A program made the position numbers and the translations under genes. Under the pieces are notes generated by a model that did no database searches, was not told the DNA's origin, and saw nothing but the letters and a program-made list of their open reading frames with translations. Source: an uncultured Pedosphaera sp. (GTDB lineage: Bacteria > Verrucomicrobiota > Verrucomicrobiia > Limisphaerales > Pedosphaeraceae). Taken from it: DNA of 64,000 bases. This document shows, piece after piece, positions 30,105-39,825 of the stretch. How positions within the stretch are numbered: the stretch's first letter is position 1; every line of letters begins with the position of its first letter. The DNA lies in contig CAIXFN010000039.1 of NCBI GenBank assembly GCA_903918755.1, positions 35,404 to 99,403 on the forward strand, read 5' to 3'.

Positions 30105-31247
30105 ATGAAGTCGTTCCGCTCTCCTTTACCCGTCCTGCTGGCTTTCCTGCTCAGTGGGATCTTCGCTCCCTTGTTGCCGCTGCGCGCGGGCCTCGCGCGC
30201 GAGCCCCCGCCGGCGCCCGGCAAACCGTTGGACCCGTTTGAAGGTGACGTCCCCGACCCCGCCTTCTGGTCGCACTTGGCCACCGCCCGCAAGGCCACCG
30301 AGTTCATCGGCTTGGAGGTTACCGATCGCCCGGGCCATGTCCTGGGTCGCGTGGCGGATTTGTTGGTGGATCTGTCCCGCGGCCGCTTGGTCTGCGCGCT
30401 GGTCGCCACCGGGGAGGCCTCCGAATTGGGTTATATCCCCGTGCCCGCCTCGGGCTTGTTTGTGCAGGGGCGGAACGTCACGCTGGTGGCGGATAAGGCA
30501 ATTCTCGAAGATGTTCCCCGCCTGCCGCTTTCCGTCACCGATCCCCGGGCGCTGGGCAAGGAGGCTGTTCATTCTTTCGCCTACTTCAAAATGAAATTCG
30601 CCCGCGCCGACCGGGAGGACCTCGTGGAAGTTTGGCGTTCCAGCCGGCTGCTCGGCCGCAAAGTCAGGAATGCCGCCGGCCAAACCCACGGCACCCTCGC
30701 CAACCTGATGCTCGATCTCCGGAGCGGCCATGTTTACTTCGCGATCGCCACCGTCGATGGCGGGGATAAAAATGTCTTTGCCATCCCGCCCGCCGCTCTG
30801 ACGGTGGATCGCCAGGAGCCCGCGGTCCTGCTGGACGCCGATGCCGCCCGAATCGCGGCTGGTTCCAACTCGGGATTCTTTTGGACCGACATCGTGGACC
30901 CCGACTGGGCCACCGGTGTTTACAAACTTTATGGCCAGTCGGGCGGGGCCGCCCTCTCCGGGGGGGGCGCCGTTGCGGGCGCGGCGATCGCCAATGCCGC
31001 CGCCTCCGCCAGTCTCTCCACCACGGCCCAGGCCGATGCCGAACTCACCAAAAGCGTGCAGGCCGCCTGGGCGGGGGCCAAGTTGAGCGCCTCCAGTTAT
31101 CAAAAGGTGCAGGTGTTGGCTTCCGGTGGCTTGGTCACGCTCCAGGGGCGGGTCAAGACCGCCCTCATCAAGGCGCAGTTGAGCGCGGTGGCCGAAGTCA
31201 TTGCCGGTCCCGGCAAGGTCGTGGACCAGCTCGAGATTGGTCGTTGA
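30105..31247 (+). CDS. secreted PRC-barrel/BON domain protein
   Basis: A 380-residue exported protein. The ATG at 30105 begins a signal peptide (MKSFRSPLPV plus hydrophobic core); the frame open from 29913 has no similarity. Two PRC-barrel-like modules follow, one around GLEVTDRPGHVLGRVADLL and one around SSRLLGRKVRNAAGQTHGTLANL. A C-terminal BON domain contains LTKSVQAAWAGAKLSASSYQ and ASGGLVTLQGRVKT. BON domains bind membranes or phospholipids, and PRC barrels often bind ligands or partner proteins. The role is envelope stress or homeostasis by inference. Confidence 0.72.
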   Translation: MKSFRSPLPVLLAFLLSGIFAPLLPLRAGLAREPPPAPGKPLDPFEGDVPDPAFWSHLATARKATEFIGLEVTDRPGHVLGRVADLLVDLSRGRLVCALVATGEASELGYIPVPASGLFVQGRNVTLVADKAILEDVPRLPLSVTDPRALGKEAVHSFAYFKMKFARADREDLVEVWRSSRLLGRKVRNAAGQTHGTLANLMLDLRSGHVYFAIATVDGGDKNVFAIPPAALTVDRQEPAVLLDADAARIAAGSNSGFFWTDIVDPDWATGVYKLYGQSGGAALSGGGAVAGAAIANAAASASLSTTAQADAELTKSVQAAWAGAKLSASSYQKVQVLASGGLVTLQGRVKTALIKAQLSAVAEVIAGPGKVVDQLEIGR

Positions 31248-31362
31248 TCGCCACGACTGCCGGTGGGGAGTGATCTGGCCCGCCGCACGGCCCCGGTCGC
31301 CGATTGGAATTGGCGGCCAAATTTGTAATTTCATTCCGGGGTATTCCGGGTATTTTAAAGCC

Positions 31363-32385
31363 ATGAAAACCTTTTCTCCAAAAGGGCTTGGCGGGATGGT
31401 GAGGCGGCTCCCGGTCATCCTCCTCGCGCTGCTCACTCTGGCACTGCCGTTGACCAGTGAGGCGCGCGGTACGAGCGGGGGCGGCGGCCGTAGCTATTCC
31501 TCCGGCGGCAGTCGCAGTTTCAGCAGCGGCTCCTCGAAGAGCTACACCGGTAGTAGTGGCAAGAGCTACAGTTCCGGTGCCAGCCAGAGCCGGAGCTACA
31601 ATTCCGGCAAGAGCTATAGTTCCGGTTCGTCCGGTTCCGCTCCGGCTTCCTCGTCGTCCGGTTCCTCCTTTACCCGGAAATCCCCGGCCTCTTCGGGGCC
31701 GGCCTTTGATACCGGCGCCTCCCGGGCCGCCAAGGAACAGTCCAGCAAAAAGGACTTCGCCACCTATCAGCACAATGACACAACGCGTTCCACCACTCCC
31801 GGTGGCAATGGCGCGGGCGGCGTGCCTCCCGTGATCCCCCGGGGCACCACGACCTCCTCCGGCGGTTACGGCGGCAATCGCTCCTCCTCCTCCAGCACCA
31901 CTTACCATCACACCACTGTTTATGTGGACCATACCATCTATTCCACCCGGCCTTACCGGATGCGCTCCTATTACGAGCCGTACTATTCCCGGCCCATCGT
32001 GATCTATCACGACAACTACAGCAGTTTCTTTTGGTGGTGGTTGCTGGATCGGTCCCTTGAGGACCAGGCCCTGTGGGCTTATCATCATCGCGCGGATATG
32101 GATGCCGCCCGCTACCAGGCCTTGCTCAATTCGAATGCCGCGCTGGAAAATCGCATCCACCAGCTGGAAACCCAGCAGGTGGCTCCGAATCCCTCGTACA
32201 CGCCCAATGGCCTCGACCAGGATTTGATGTATGACGACCAGACCATCAATCGCGCCTACGCCGCCCGTCCCACCAAGAGTGGTCAGGCCGCCTTCTGGCT
32301 CGTGATGGTGCCCACGGCCATCGGCATCACCTGGCTTTTTGGCTGGCTCGTCTTCTTCAAACGCTGGCGCACCGCCAATGCCTGA
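31363..32385 (+). CDS. Ser/Gly/Tyr-rich membrane protein of unknown function
   Basis: A 340-residue protein, not assigned to a named family. The ATG at 31363 begins a signal peptide (LPVILLALLTLALPLTSEARG). Residues about 35-125 are low-complexity repeats of S, G and Y (SYSSG, SFSSG, KSYSSG). A middle part rich in His, Tyr and Thr ends in SSFFWWWLLDRSLEDQALWAYHHR, a block I associate with similar Verrucomicrobia/Planctomycetes proteins. A helical segment with coiled-coil character (ALENRIHQLETQQ) and a C-terminal membrane helix (about 312-332) follow. It starts the 31-33 kb cluster with a DUF350 protein. Confidence 0.75.
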   Translation: MKTFSPKGLGGMVRRLPVILLALLTLALPLTSEARGTSGGGGRSYSSGGSRSFSSGSSKSYTGSSGKSYSSGASQSRSYNSGKSYSSGSSGSAPASSSSGSSFTRKSPASSGPAFDTGASRAAKEQSSKKDFATYQHNDTTRSTTPGGNGAGGVPPVIPRGTTTSSGGYGGNRSSSSSTTYHHTTVYVDHTIYSTRPYRMRSYYEPYYSRPIVIYHDNYSSFFWWWLLDRSLEDQALWAYHHRADMDAARYQALLNSNAALENRIHQLETQQVAPNPSYTPNGLDQDLMYDDQTINRAYAARPTKSGQAAFWLVMVPTAIGITWLFGWLVFFKRWRTANA

Positions 32386-32421
32386 CCGCAATCACCAAAA
32401 CCAAACCCCCTACCTCCGAAC

Positions 32422-32661
32422 ATGCAATTCCATCTCCCTGAATTCTTCCTGGCCGACCTCGTGGTCACCGTCGCCTTCGGCCTGGTCGCCATCTTTCTCC
32501 TCATCCTGGGCTACCGGATCTTTGACAAAATGACCCCCGGTCTGCCCTTTGATGAGACCCTCCGCAGCGGCAATATCGCCGCGGCGATCGTGATCGCGAG
32601 TTTCATCCTCGGCATTTGTTACGTCATCACCCGGACCATCTCGGCGGTCCTGGGCGCCTGA
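32422..32661 (+). CDS. DUF350 family small membrane protein
   Basis: A 79-residue inner-membrane protein with two hydrophobic segments (about 10-30 and 52-75). The GYRIFDKMTPGLPFDETLRSGN loop is the DUF350 (YjfL-like) signature. In E. coli, yjfL sits in a cluster with a PspA-like protein and a small uncharacterised protein, so a membrane-stress role is likely in the family. It overlaps neither neighbour; the following gene starts 2 nt after its stop. Confidence 0.85.
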   Translation: MQFHLPEFFLADLVVTVAFGLVAIFLLILGYRIFDKMTPGLPFDETLRSGNIAAAIVIASFILGICYVITRTISAVLGA

Positions 32662-32663
32662 AC

Positions 32664-33344
32664 ATGGACGATCCTAAAAATAACGGGCGGACCCTCTGGG
32701 AAATGCTCACGCAGCGGGGTAAACCCACCGCCGCCCCGGTTCCTTTTCTCAATCCGCTCGGGCACTTGATCAATTCTCCCGTCGCGGTGTCATTCGTCAA
32801 CGGCCCGGAATTCGATGGCTACGATTTCACCGTGAAGAAAATCCGCGAGGCCGTCCGCCGGATCGGCGACGCGGAGTTTCCCTTCACCGATTATGTGCTC
32901 CAGGGCATCAACACCAAGACGTTCGACCACGATGACCAGGTCGTCGTCCGGTTGCGGGTGTTCCCCAATGACCGCGGCTCCCAGGATGCGATTCTCCTGC
33001 GCCTTTATGACGAAATGGCCTTCTCCGAGGACTTTCTGGCGGTCGTCAAGGACACCACGGGCATCTTCGAGATCACCGATAACGACACTGGGGCCAAGGA
33101 AACCTATAGCCGGATCAATGACGTCGAAGGTTCCTACGACGTGGCCGGATTGACCATTACCGCCACCACACCCGACGGCAAAGCTCCCCCCGGCACCATG
33201 AAGAACTCCAAGTTCGAATACTGGGATTACTGGCGCGATGCCGATATCGGCGGCGGTCGCAAATCGCGCCAATATCTGTTTGTGGAAATGGACTCGGACA
33301 CCGGCTGGTTCCAAATCTGGCGCGGCCGCGAGTTCTATCTTTGA
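32664..33344 (+). CDS. hypothetical protein linked to DUF350
   Basis: A 226-residue soluble protein, not recognised with confidence. The ATG at 32664 sits 2 nt after the DUF350 stop, so the two are likely coexpressed. It has a charged beta-rich body and a C-terminal block with YWDYWR, SRQYLFVEMD and TGWFQIWRGREFYL. That ending, and the neighbour, suggest the DUF4178/DUF2491 (YjfK-like) class seen beside DUF350 genes, but this is inference from context. No signal peptide or membrane segment. Confidence 0.7.
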   Translation: MDDPKNNGRTLWEMLTQRGKPTAAPVPFLNPLGHLINSPVAVSFVNGPEFDGYDFTVKKIREAVRRIGDAEFPFTDYVLQGINTKTFDHDDQVVVRLRVFPNDRGSQDAILLRLYDEMAFSEDFLAVVKDTTGIFEITDNDTGAKETYSRINDVEGSYDVAGLTITATTPDGKAPPGTMKNSKFEYWDYWRDADIGGGRKSRQYLFVEMDSDTGWFQIWRGREFYL

Positions 33345-33347
33345 GCG

Positions 33348-35012
33348 CTACTTTTTTGGGGTGATATTGCCGGAGTGCTTGATCGCCCGCAGCAGTCGCC
33401 AGCCCAGATAAACGGCGCCGACGTACCCGGCGGCGCCAAAGACCGACACGCCGTGGAAAACCGGCGGAGCTTTCATGCTCCAGAGCAGGGCTGAACTCAC
33501 CAGCAGCGCGGCCGTCACCACCCCCAGGACCAACCGGTTCACCACCGGATCCAGATGATGATGATCCAGGTGGACCCGGAACGTCCCTTCCCGCAGGCGT
33601 TTCAGCACATCGCCCACGTCGCGGGGCAGTGTTTCCGCCAGTCGTTCCCAGTCCCGGTAGGCGTGCTGGAGGCGACCCACCACGCGCCGCAACGAGAGCC
33701 GGCGCCGCACCATGCTGGTGTAAAACGGACCAAAAACTTCCGCCAGGCTGAATTCCGGATTCAATTGCCGCGCCGTACCCTCCAGTTCCACCAACGTGCG
33801 CAACAGCAGCGAAAACGGCGGCGGCAGGGTGATGTTGTAACGCCGCACAATTTCTAACAGGCTGCTCAGGGCCCCGCTGAGGTCCAGGTCCTGGATCGAT
33901 TGCCCCACATAGTCGGACACAAAATCGGTGAGATCCGCCCGCAGTTGGTCCCGTGCCGTCGCGGGGGGCGCCGTGCCGAGTCGCAGCAGGATTTCCCCCA
34001 GATCCGCGGAGTTGTGGCTCACTACCGCCATCAGCATGTCATCGATTCCCTCGGCCAGTTCCTCGTCCAGCCGGCCCACCATGCCGCAGTCCAGCACCCC
34101 CACCACGCCGCCCGGCATCAGCATCAGATTGCCGGGGTGCGGATCCGCGTGATAAAACGCATCGCGGAAAATCATCTGCAGATACATGTTGGCCCCGCGG
34201 CGCGCAAATTCGTTGAGATCCGCCTCGGACGCGGCCAGGGCCGCTTTCTCCGTTCCCAGAATGCCGTCCAGCCGCTCCATTGTGAGGACCAGCCGGGTCG
34301 AAAAATCGGGATAGGTGCGCGGGAAATGCACCGTTTCATCCCCCGCAAACCGGTGGGCAAACTCTTCCAGGTTGCGCCGCTCAAAGGTGAAATCCAATTC
34401 CCGCAGGAGCGTGCGGCGGAATTGCCGCACCACCGCTGTGGGTTGGTATAGGCGGATCTCCGTCACATGCTTTTCCCCCAGTTCCGCCAACCCCGCCAGA
34501 ATGTCCAGGTCCGGCAGGATGCGGGCCGAAATCCCGGCGTGCTGGACTTTCACCACCACTTCTTCCCCCGTGTGCAATCGCGCCAAATGCACCTGCGCGA
34601 TGGAAGCGGAGGCCAGCGGTTGCGGTGCGAACTCCGCAAAAAGCTCGTCCAACGACCGGCCAAACTCCGCTTCGATGGTCGCCCGCACCACCGAAAATTC
34701 ATCCGCCGGGGCCGCCGTTTGCAACTTCGCCAGTTCGCCCGCCAGTTCTGGTCCCACCAAGTCAGGGCGTGTCGCGAGCAGTTGGCCCAGCTTGATAAAA
34801 GTCGTGCCCAGTTCGGTGAAAGCCAGCCGCACCCGCTCCTCCAGCTTCAGCTCGGGAATCCGTTGCCCGTCACTGCTTTTGATCCGTTCCTGGATCCACT
34901 GGTAATTCAGCCCCTTGACCCAGTCCGCCAGGCCGTACTTTGCCAGCACCCCGATGATTTCACCCACCCGGTGAACATTTCGTTCCAAACGCGTTAAGGC
35001 GGAAAATTTCAT
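33348..35012 (-). CDS. UbiB/AarF (ABC1) family atypical kinase
   Basis: A 554-residue membrane-associated kinase-like protein. The ATG at 35012 was preferred to 35042 because its N-terminus KFSALTRLERN suits the family. Motifs are the KxGQ block KLGQLLATRPDL, the Ala-rich loop PLASASIAQVHLA, the lysine of EEVVVKVQH, the HADPHPGN catalytic loop and the DFG-like DCGMVGRL. Two C-terminal hydrophobic helices (about 490-540) anchor it. UbiB-like proteins support ubiquinone or other isoprenoid-lipid pathways. The stop is 3 nt from the convergent unknown gene. Confidence 0.93.
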   Translation of the reverse strand: MKFSALTRLERNVHRVGEIIGVLAKYGLADWVKGLNYQWIQERIKSSDGQRIPELKLEERVRLAFTELGTTFIKLGQLLATRPDLVGPELAGELAKLQTAAPADEFSVVRATIEAEFGRSLDELFAEFAPQPLASASIAQVHLARLHTGEEVVVKVQHAGISARILPDLDILAGLAELGEKHVTEIRLYQPTAVVRQFRRTLLRELDFTFERRNLEEFAHRFAGDETVHFPRTYPDFSTRLVLTMERLDGILGTEKAALAASEADLNEFARRGANMYLQMIFRDAFYHADPHPGNLMLMPGGVVGVLDCGMVGRLDEELAEGIDDMLMAVVSHNSADLGEILLRLGTAPPATARDQLRADLTDFVSDYVGQSIQDLDLSGALSSLLEIVRRYNITLPPPFSLLLRTLVELEGTARQLNPEFSLAEVFGPFYTSMVRRRLSLRRVVGRLQHAYRDWERLAETLPRDVGDVLKRLREGTFRVHLDHHHLDPVVNRLVLGVVTAALLVSSALLWSMKAPPVFHGVSVFGAAGYVGAVYLGWRLLRAIKHSGNITPKK

Positions 35013-35022
35013 CACGCCTCCA

Positions 35023-38000
35023 TCATAGCTTATATATCCCAAACCACCGCGTACTTTCGGCTGCCGACCCCGTCACTTCCCACCGGGCCGCCTGGCCCGG
35101 GGTGAGCCGCGAGTTGGCCACTTCGATGACCAAAACGCCGTTGCTGTCTTCGGCGTTATTTTCCATTACAATATAGCTCAAGTTCACCTGCCCGTCAGTG
35201 CTGCTCCACATTTGGTCGTTCAGGCTCACTCCGAATTCCACCAAAGCCTGGCCGTTCAACGACAGGGTGAAATGCCCCGCGGGCGCGGAAATCAATCCCA
35301 TCGCCACCGGCAGCCGGAACCGCGTGGTGCCCGCTGCCGGCAACCCCGCCGCCGGCGCGGCGGTTTGCCACGTCACCCGCGATTTTCCATCCGTCTGCCG
35401 GCAGTGCGCCAGCGGCAGGGTTCCCAGCCAGGAGGGATAATTCAGGTTCTCGGATCCCGCCAATGACTTGCTTGCCGTCCCGCCCCCTTCCGCCAGAAAC
35501 TTCTGCCGCGCCGCGGTCGCCTGGGCCGCCGGCGCGCTGCCGAAACCAGCCGGTTTGGTCTTCAGGTAGGCGATCAAGTCCGCCAGATCCTGCGGCGTCA
35601 AACCCTGTTCTAATCCCTCCGGCATCAGGGAGGTTCCCGTGGCCCGGATCTCCGTGATCTGCCCGCGCAAGAGTTTCTCCTGGTTGCCCCCCGGCTGGGT
35701 CAGCGTCAGCACGGTGGAACTTTCGGCGCTGATCACGCCCACCAGCGAGCGGCCATCTTTCATCTCAATGTCATACGCCAGGAAGCGCGGTTCCACCGCC
35801 GCGTTCGGATCCAGGATCGCCAGCAGCAAATCCCCCGGCGGTTTCCCGGCCAGCAGCGCCAGGTCCGGTCCCACCGCAAAACCTTGTCCCTTTAATGCGT
35901 GGCAGGGAATGCAGGTCTTGGTGAAAATAACTTTGCCCTTCGCGGGCTCGCCCAGCAATCGCGTGGCCGCCGCGTACTGGGTCAGCACTTCCGCGCGGTT
36001 ACGACCGCTGGTATTGGCCTGGAACACCGTCGCCGCCTGTTGCCGGATCGTGCTGTTGGCGTGTTGCAGCAGGCGTTGCTGTTGCGCCGCGGAAAGTTCG
36101 CCCGGCTGGATCACGTGGCTTTGCAGCGCTTCCAACAACCGCAGCATGTGAGTTTCCCGATCCAGCAGCACTTCCAGAATTCCGGCCCGCAACCGGGGCG
36201 AATGCAGTTTCCAATCCGCGAGCAACAACCCGGGCACCTCCGGTGCCGCCTGGCTGCGCAACGCCTTCAGCGCCGCCAGTTGCAGATTCAGCGGCTGGTC
36301 TGGCTGCAACAGCCCCGCCAGCAGTTGGCGATCCGCCGCCTGCCGTTCCGGTTCGTAGCCCAAAACCGACAACGCCGTTTCGCGCGTTGCCGCCGCCGCC
36401 TTCGCATCCGCCGCCAGGTTGCGTGCCACCTCGAGCAGCGTCTGGATGCGTTCCACCGCCGGACGCGCCTCCGGCGTCGCCGCCGCGACATACGCGGCAA
36501 AACTCGTCTTCTGCTTGGCCAATGCTTCCAGCAGACTCCGCAACACTTTGAATTGCCATGCCTCCGGCGGTTCTCCGGCGGCCGGGGCCACCGCCGCCAA
36601 TACCTGGCTGAGGGTCTCCGGCTGGTTGAGTCCCACCACGGTCGCGATCAATTGATCGAGCATCTCCAACCGTCCCGGTGTCCCGGGAGCCGCGGCCAGG
36701 ACCCGGGGCAGGATCTGGGCGCAATGCGGCACTGCGGAACTGAGAATCGCCGCGCGCAACCACGGGTCTCCCATGCTCTCCGCCGCCAGTTGGCCCAACA
36801 CTTGACCCGCCCGCGCGTCCGGCCACGCCCCCAGGCTCAGCGCCAGTTGGTAGCGCACCGCTCCGTCACTGACCCGTTGCGCCACCGCCTCCTGGAGTGC
36901 CGGAGCACTGGCCAGGAACGGTTCGCTCAGGCGCAGTGCCTGGCGGCGCACGTGGACATCCGCATCCGTCAACGCGGTGCGCAGGGCGTCCACCGGCAGG
37001 GCTCGCAGACCGTCCAGCGTGCATAACGCCTGCACCCGCACCGCCGCCCGCCCGCTTTCCCGGGCCAGTTTCACCAGTCCCGGCACCCCGGCCGCATCTC
37101 CGCGCCAAACGAGTTCCTGCTGCACCAGATCACGCAGCGTTCCGTTGGGACTTTCCAGTGCTACCACCAGTTCCGGCGTGGCCAGTTTCCGCAGATTGGG
37201 CATCGGACGCGGCTTGGCGCCCTTGGGAAAAATCCGATAAATCCGCCCACGGTCCGCCCCCGCGCGCACATCCAACTGGGCTAGGCGTTCAGGGGAAATC
37301 CACCGCGGATGTTCGACCACAAAGCGATACATATCCACCACGTACAGGGCGCCATCCGGCCCGGTCTTGGCCTGCACCGGCCGGAACCAATTGTCCCGCG
37401 AGGCCAGGAAATCCGAGTCCTCCTCCCCCGGCGCCCGCATCCCGGTGATCACCGCTCCGTTGGTGCCTTCGTGCAGTTGCAGCCGGTAAACCACATTGCC
37501 CACCGGCTCGCAGGTAAAGGAGTTCCCCGCGTATTCCGCCCCCAGCAGTTCGTCGCGATACAACCCCAACCCGCAGGCCGAGGTCACGTGGTTGGCGGCC
37601 TCCGGCTGGTTGAAGCGTTCCAGCAACCGGCTGATCGGGTAAACCCGGCTGGGATCCGGTCCCGTCGCGGCGTAAACCCGCGGGGCCGGCGCGAGCACGT
37701 GCGGATTGCGGCGCAGGTAATGATCGGGCAGGGGAAAGCTCCACAATGGATTACTATTGTCGTTGCCAAACCAGTTCCCCCAGTCATCCCGCACCCGGCC
37801 TTGCTGGGTCAGTCCGGCCGCCGGTTCGAACTCACCGCTGTCCGGGTGCATCCGGAAATCGCGCCCGCGGATATCCAACTCCTGACCGTTCATGACGCCG
37901 TGAATCACCCCGCCCAGCAATCCGTTCGCCCCGTAAACCCAGTTGTCCAAACCGTAACTGAGCCCGTTCACCCGCGCCTGGTAATTGTCCGTGAAAAATC

Positions 38001-39825
38001 CTGTAAACTGTTTCTTCCAGCCCGGAACCGTGCCCACCGCTCCCGCGTGCTCCACGAACAGGATGTCCGGCGCCGCACAGATCAGCGCGCCATCGCGCCA
38101 CGGCATCACCCCGGTGGGGAAGGGGAGATCCTCTGCCACGATCGTGGCTTTGTCATACCGGCCGTCTCCTCGGCTGGCTTCCAGGTATTTCACCCGCCCG
38201 CCCGGCTTCCATTTGCCATCCATCCCCAGCGGATAATCCCGCATCTCCACCACCCACAGTTTCCCGTCCGGTCCAAAATCAATGTAAACCGGCGATTCAA
38301 TGAACGGCTCCGCCGCCACCAGCTCAATTTGCAGACCGGCCCGCGTTTGGAGTGCCGCCAGGGACTCCGCCGGCGACCGCGGTGGCGGCAACGCCGCCCG
38401 GCGCGCGTCCACCGCAAACTCCGCCGGCGTCAACTCGTGCACCGCGCCCACGATCAGATCTTCCACCGCGGGAGCGAATCGCGTGGGGTGATCGTAATAC
38501 ACCATGGCCCCGCCGCCTTCATAACCGCCCTCCTTCAAAATCCGCCGGGAGGGAATGTAGCCGGGCACATCATTCGCGTACGCATTCACCCACAAGCGGG
38601 AGGAATCGAACTCCGTCTTCAACCGCAAGGCGTAATCCACCACCACCTCGCCCGCCAGGAACACCATCGCCAGGTCCGACCCGAAATTCCATTCCTGCAC
38701 CCAGTACGGAATACGCGTTTCCAGCACCTCGCCCCGGTCCAGTCGCGCGAGGTTCTTGCGCGCATGATACCCCGGTGTGGCGGGCTGCTTTGCCAGCGAC
38801 TCCCACTCCGCCCGCGTCGGTAATGCCTCCAGCGGGAGGGAGATGTCCTTCAGCCGGCATTCCAATTTGCCCCGCAAAGGGAATTGCGTCCGGCGCAGCG
38901 CATGCTCCACTGCCGCGGCGAATTCCCGTCCATGCCGCTGCGCCAGTTCCAGGCTGCCCCGCGGCGCCGGGTTGGCATCCGCCCCGCAGCCGATCGCCGT
39001 CAACACGATCGCCCCGGGATGCTCCGCCTCCAGATATTCCTGCGCGTAACCCGCCCAATCCCCGCAGATCTGTTTAAAATCGCCCCCCAGCGTGGTGCAA
39101 TGGCAGGCGTAATTGGCGAAGATGGCGCGCAACTTGCCGCCCGGCTCCGTCACCACCAGGAACGGGAGATCATGATCCACCGGCCCGCCGGCCGTCCGCC
39201 GATTCGCCGCAAACACCGCCTGATCCTGCCCCCACGCCACCCGGGCCGGGCGCCGGTCCCGCAACGCCGCCCGGGCCACCAACACCGTCTTCTCAATCAA
39301 TTCGCGCGTGTAACGCTCAATGTGCTCTTGGTCCGCCGCCGGCAGATCCATCCCGAACAAATTCGCCGCCGCCCCCGTGAGGCAGGGCGCCGAGTGGGTA
39401 TGCGAAACGCACAGCGCAATTCGCGCTGGCAGCAGTTTCGCTTCCTTCCCGAGCCGCTTCACCACTTCCTCCCGCACCCGACGCGGCAAAATGCAATTAT
39501 CAATCGTGATCAGCACCGCGGGCCCTTCGGCGTCGCTTCCGATCGCCAGTGCCTTCGCGAAGATCCGCTGCGCCGCATTCGTGGCCTCTGCATTCCGGCC
39601 ATAATACCCGTTCAACCGCACCGGAAAATCCGGCGTGATATCCACTCGGGCAACCCCCACCTTCCGCAGTGGGGCGACGGACTGGGCATCCAATCGACCC
39701 GGTGATCCGATGATAAGCAAAAGCAATCCCGCGAAAACCATATGCGACGCCAACCACCGGATCGGGCGACCGCGTCTTGGTAAAAGAAATCGGATTGCCT
39801 TCCTGGCGCTGGCTTCAGTTTCCAT
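35023..39825 (-). CDS. giant secreted ceramidase-like / PVC dehydrogenase / HEAT / cytochrome c fusion protein
   Basis: A 1,600-residue exported protein (ATG 39825; ATG 39852 also in frame) with a signal-anchor near residues 25-45. Domain order: a neutral-ceramidase-like domain (about 50-470, KVGVARVDITPDFP, VSHTHSAP, NYACHCTTLGG); a PVC-type membrane-bound dehydrogenase beta-propeller (about 490-870, VYIDFGPDGKLWVVEMRDYP, NGLSYGLDNWVYG); HEAT-like helical repeats (about 880-1280); a cytochrome c module with CIPCH near 1,310 and a C-terminal beta domain. The dehydrogenase/HEAT/cytochrome arrangement is typical of Planctomycetes-Verrucomicrobia. The ceramidase-like part keeps its zinc-binding histidine-rich motifs. 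The substrate is unknown. It lies 10 nt upstream of the UbiB gene. Confidence 0.88.
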   Translation of the reverse strand: METEASARKAIRFLLPRRGRPIRWLASHMVFAGLLLLIIGSPGRLDAQSVAPLRKVGVARVDITPDFPVRLNGYYGRNAEATNAAQRIFAKALAIGSDAEGPAVLITIDNCILPRRVREEVVKRLGKEAKLLPARIALCVSHTHSAPCLTGAAANLFGMDLPAADQEHIERYTRELIEKTVLVARAALRDRRPARVAWGQDQAVFAANRRTAGGPVDHDLPFLVVTEPGGKLRAIFANYACHCTTLGGDFKQICGDWAGYAQEYLEAEHPGAIVLTAIGCGADANPAPRGSLELAQRHGREFAAAVEHALRRTQFPLRGKLECRLKDISLPLEALPTRAEWESLAKQPATPGYHARKNLARLDRGEVLETRIPYWVQEWNFGSDLAMVFLAGEVVVDYALRLKTEFDSSRLWVNAYANDVPGYIPSRRILKEGGYEGGGAMVYYDHPTRFAPAVEDLIVGAVHELTPAEFAVDARRAALPPPRSPAESLAALQTRAGLQIELVAAEPFIESPVYIDFGPDGKLWVVEMRDYPLGMDGKWKPGGRVKYLEASRGDGRYDKATIVAEDLPFPTGVMPWRDGALICAAPDILFVEHAGAVGTVPGWKKQFTGFFTDNYQARVNGLSYGLDNWVYGANGLLGGVIHGVMNGQELDIRGRDFRMHPDSGEFEPAAGLTQQGRVRDDWGNWFGNDNSNPLWSFPLPDHYLRRNPHVLAPAPRVYAATGPDPSRVYPISRLLERFNQPEAANHVTSACGLGLYRDELLGAEYAGNSFTCEPVGNVVYRLQLHEGTNGAVITGMRAPGEEDSDFLASRDNWFRPVQAKTGPDGALYVVDMYRFVVEHPRWISPERLAQLDVRAGADRGRIYRIFPKGAKPRPMPNLRKLATPELVVALESPNGTLRDLVQQELVWRGDAAGVPGLVKLARESGRAAVRVQALCTLDGLRALPVDALRTALTDADVHVRRQALRLSEPFLASAPALQEAVAQRVSDGAVRYQLALSLGAWPDARAGQVLGQLAAESMGDPWLRAAILSSAVPHCAQILPRVLAAAPGTPGRLEMLDQLIATVVGLNQPETLSQVLAAVAPAAGEPPEAWQFKVLRSLLEALAKQKTSFAAYVAAATPEARPAVERIQTLLEVARNLAADAKAAAATRETALSVLGYEPERQAADRQLLAGLLQPDQPLNLQLAALKALRSQAAPEVPGLLLADWKLHSPRLRAGILEVLLDRETHMLRLLEALQSHVIQPGELSAAQQQRLLQHANSTIRQQAATVFQANTSGRNRAEVLTQYAAATRLLGEPAKGKVIFTKTCIPCHALKGQGFAVGPDLALLAGKPPGDLLLAILDPNAAVEPRFLAYDIEMKDGRSLVGVISAESSTVLTLTQPGGNQEKLLRGQITEIRATGTSLMPEGLEQGLTPQDLADLIAYLKTKPAGFGSAPAAQATAARQKFLAEGGGTASKSLAGSENLNYPSWLGTLPLAHCRQTDGKSRVTWQTAAPAAGLPAAGTTRFRLPVAMGLISAPAGHFTLSLNGQALVEFGVSLNDQMWSSTDGQVNLSYIVMENNAEDSNGVLVIEVANSRLTPGQAARWEVTGSAAESTRWFGIYKL

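Noticed and set aside
37309..38823. 504-codon plus-strand frame inside the ceramidase/dehydrogenase fusion
   Set aside because: Basic, low-complexity translation; the minus strand has domain-level similarity across the whole interval.
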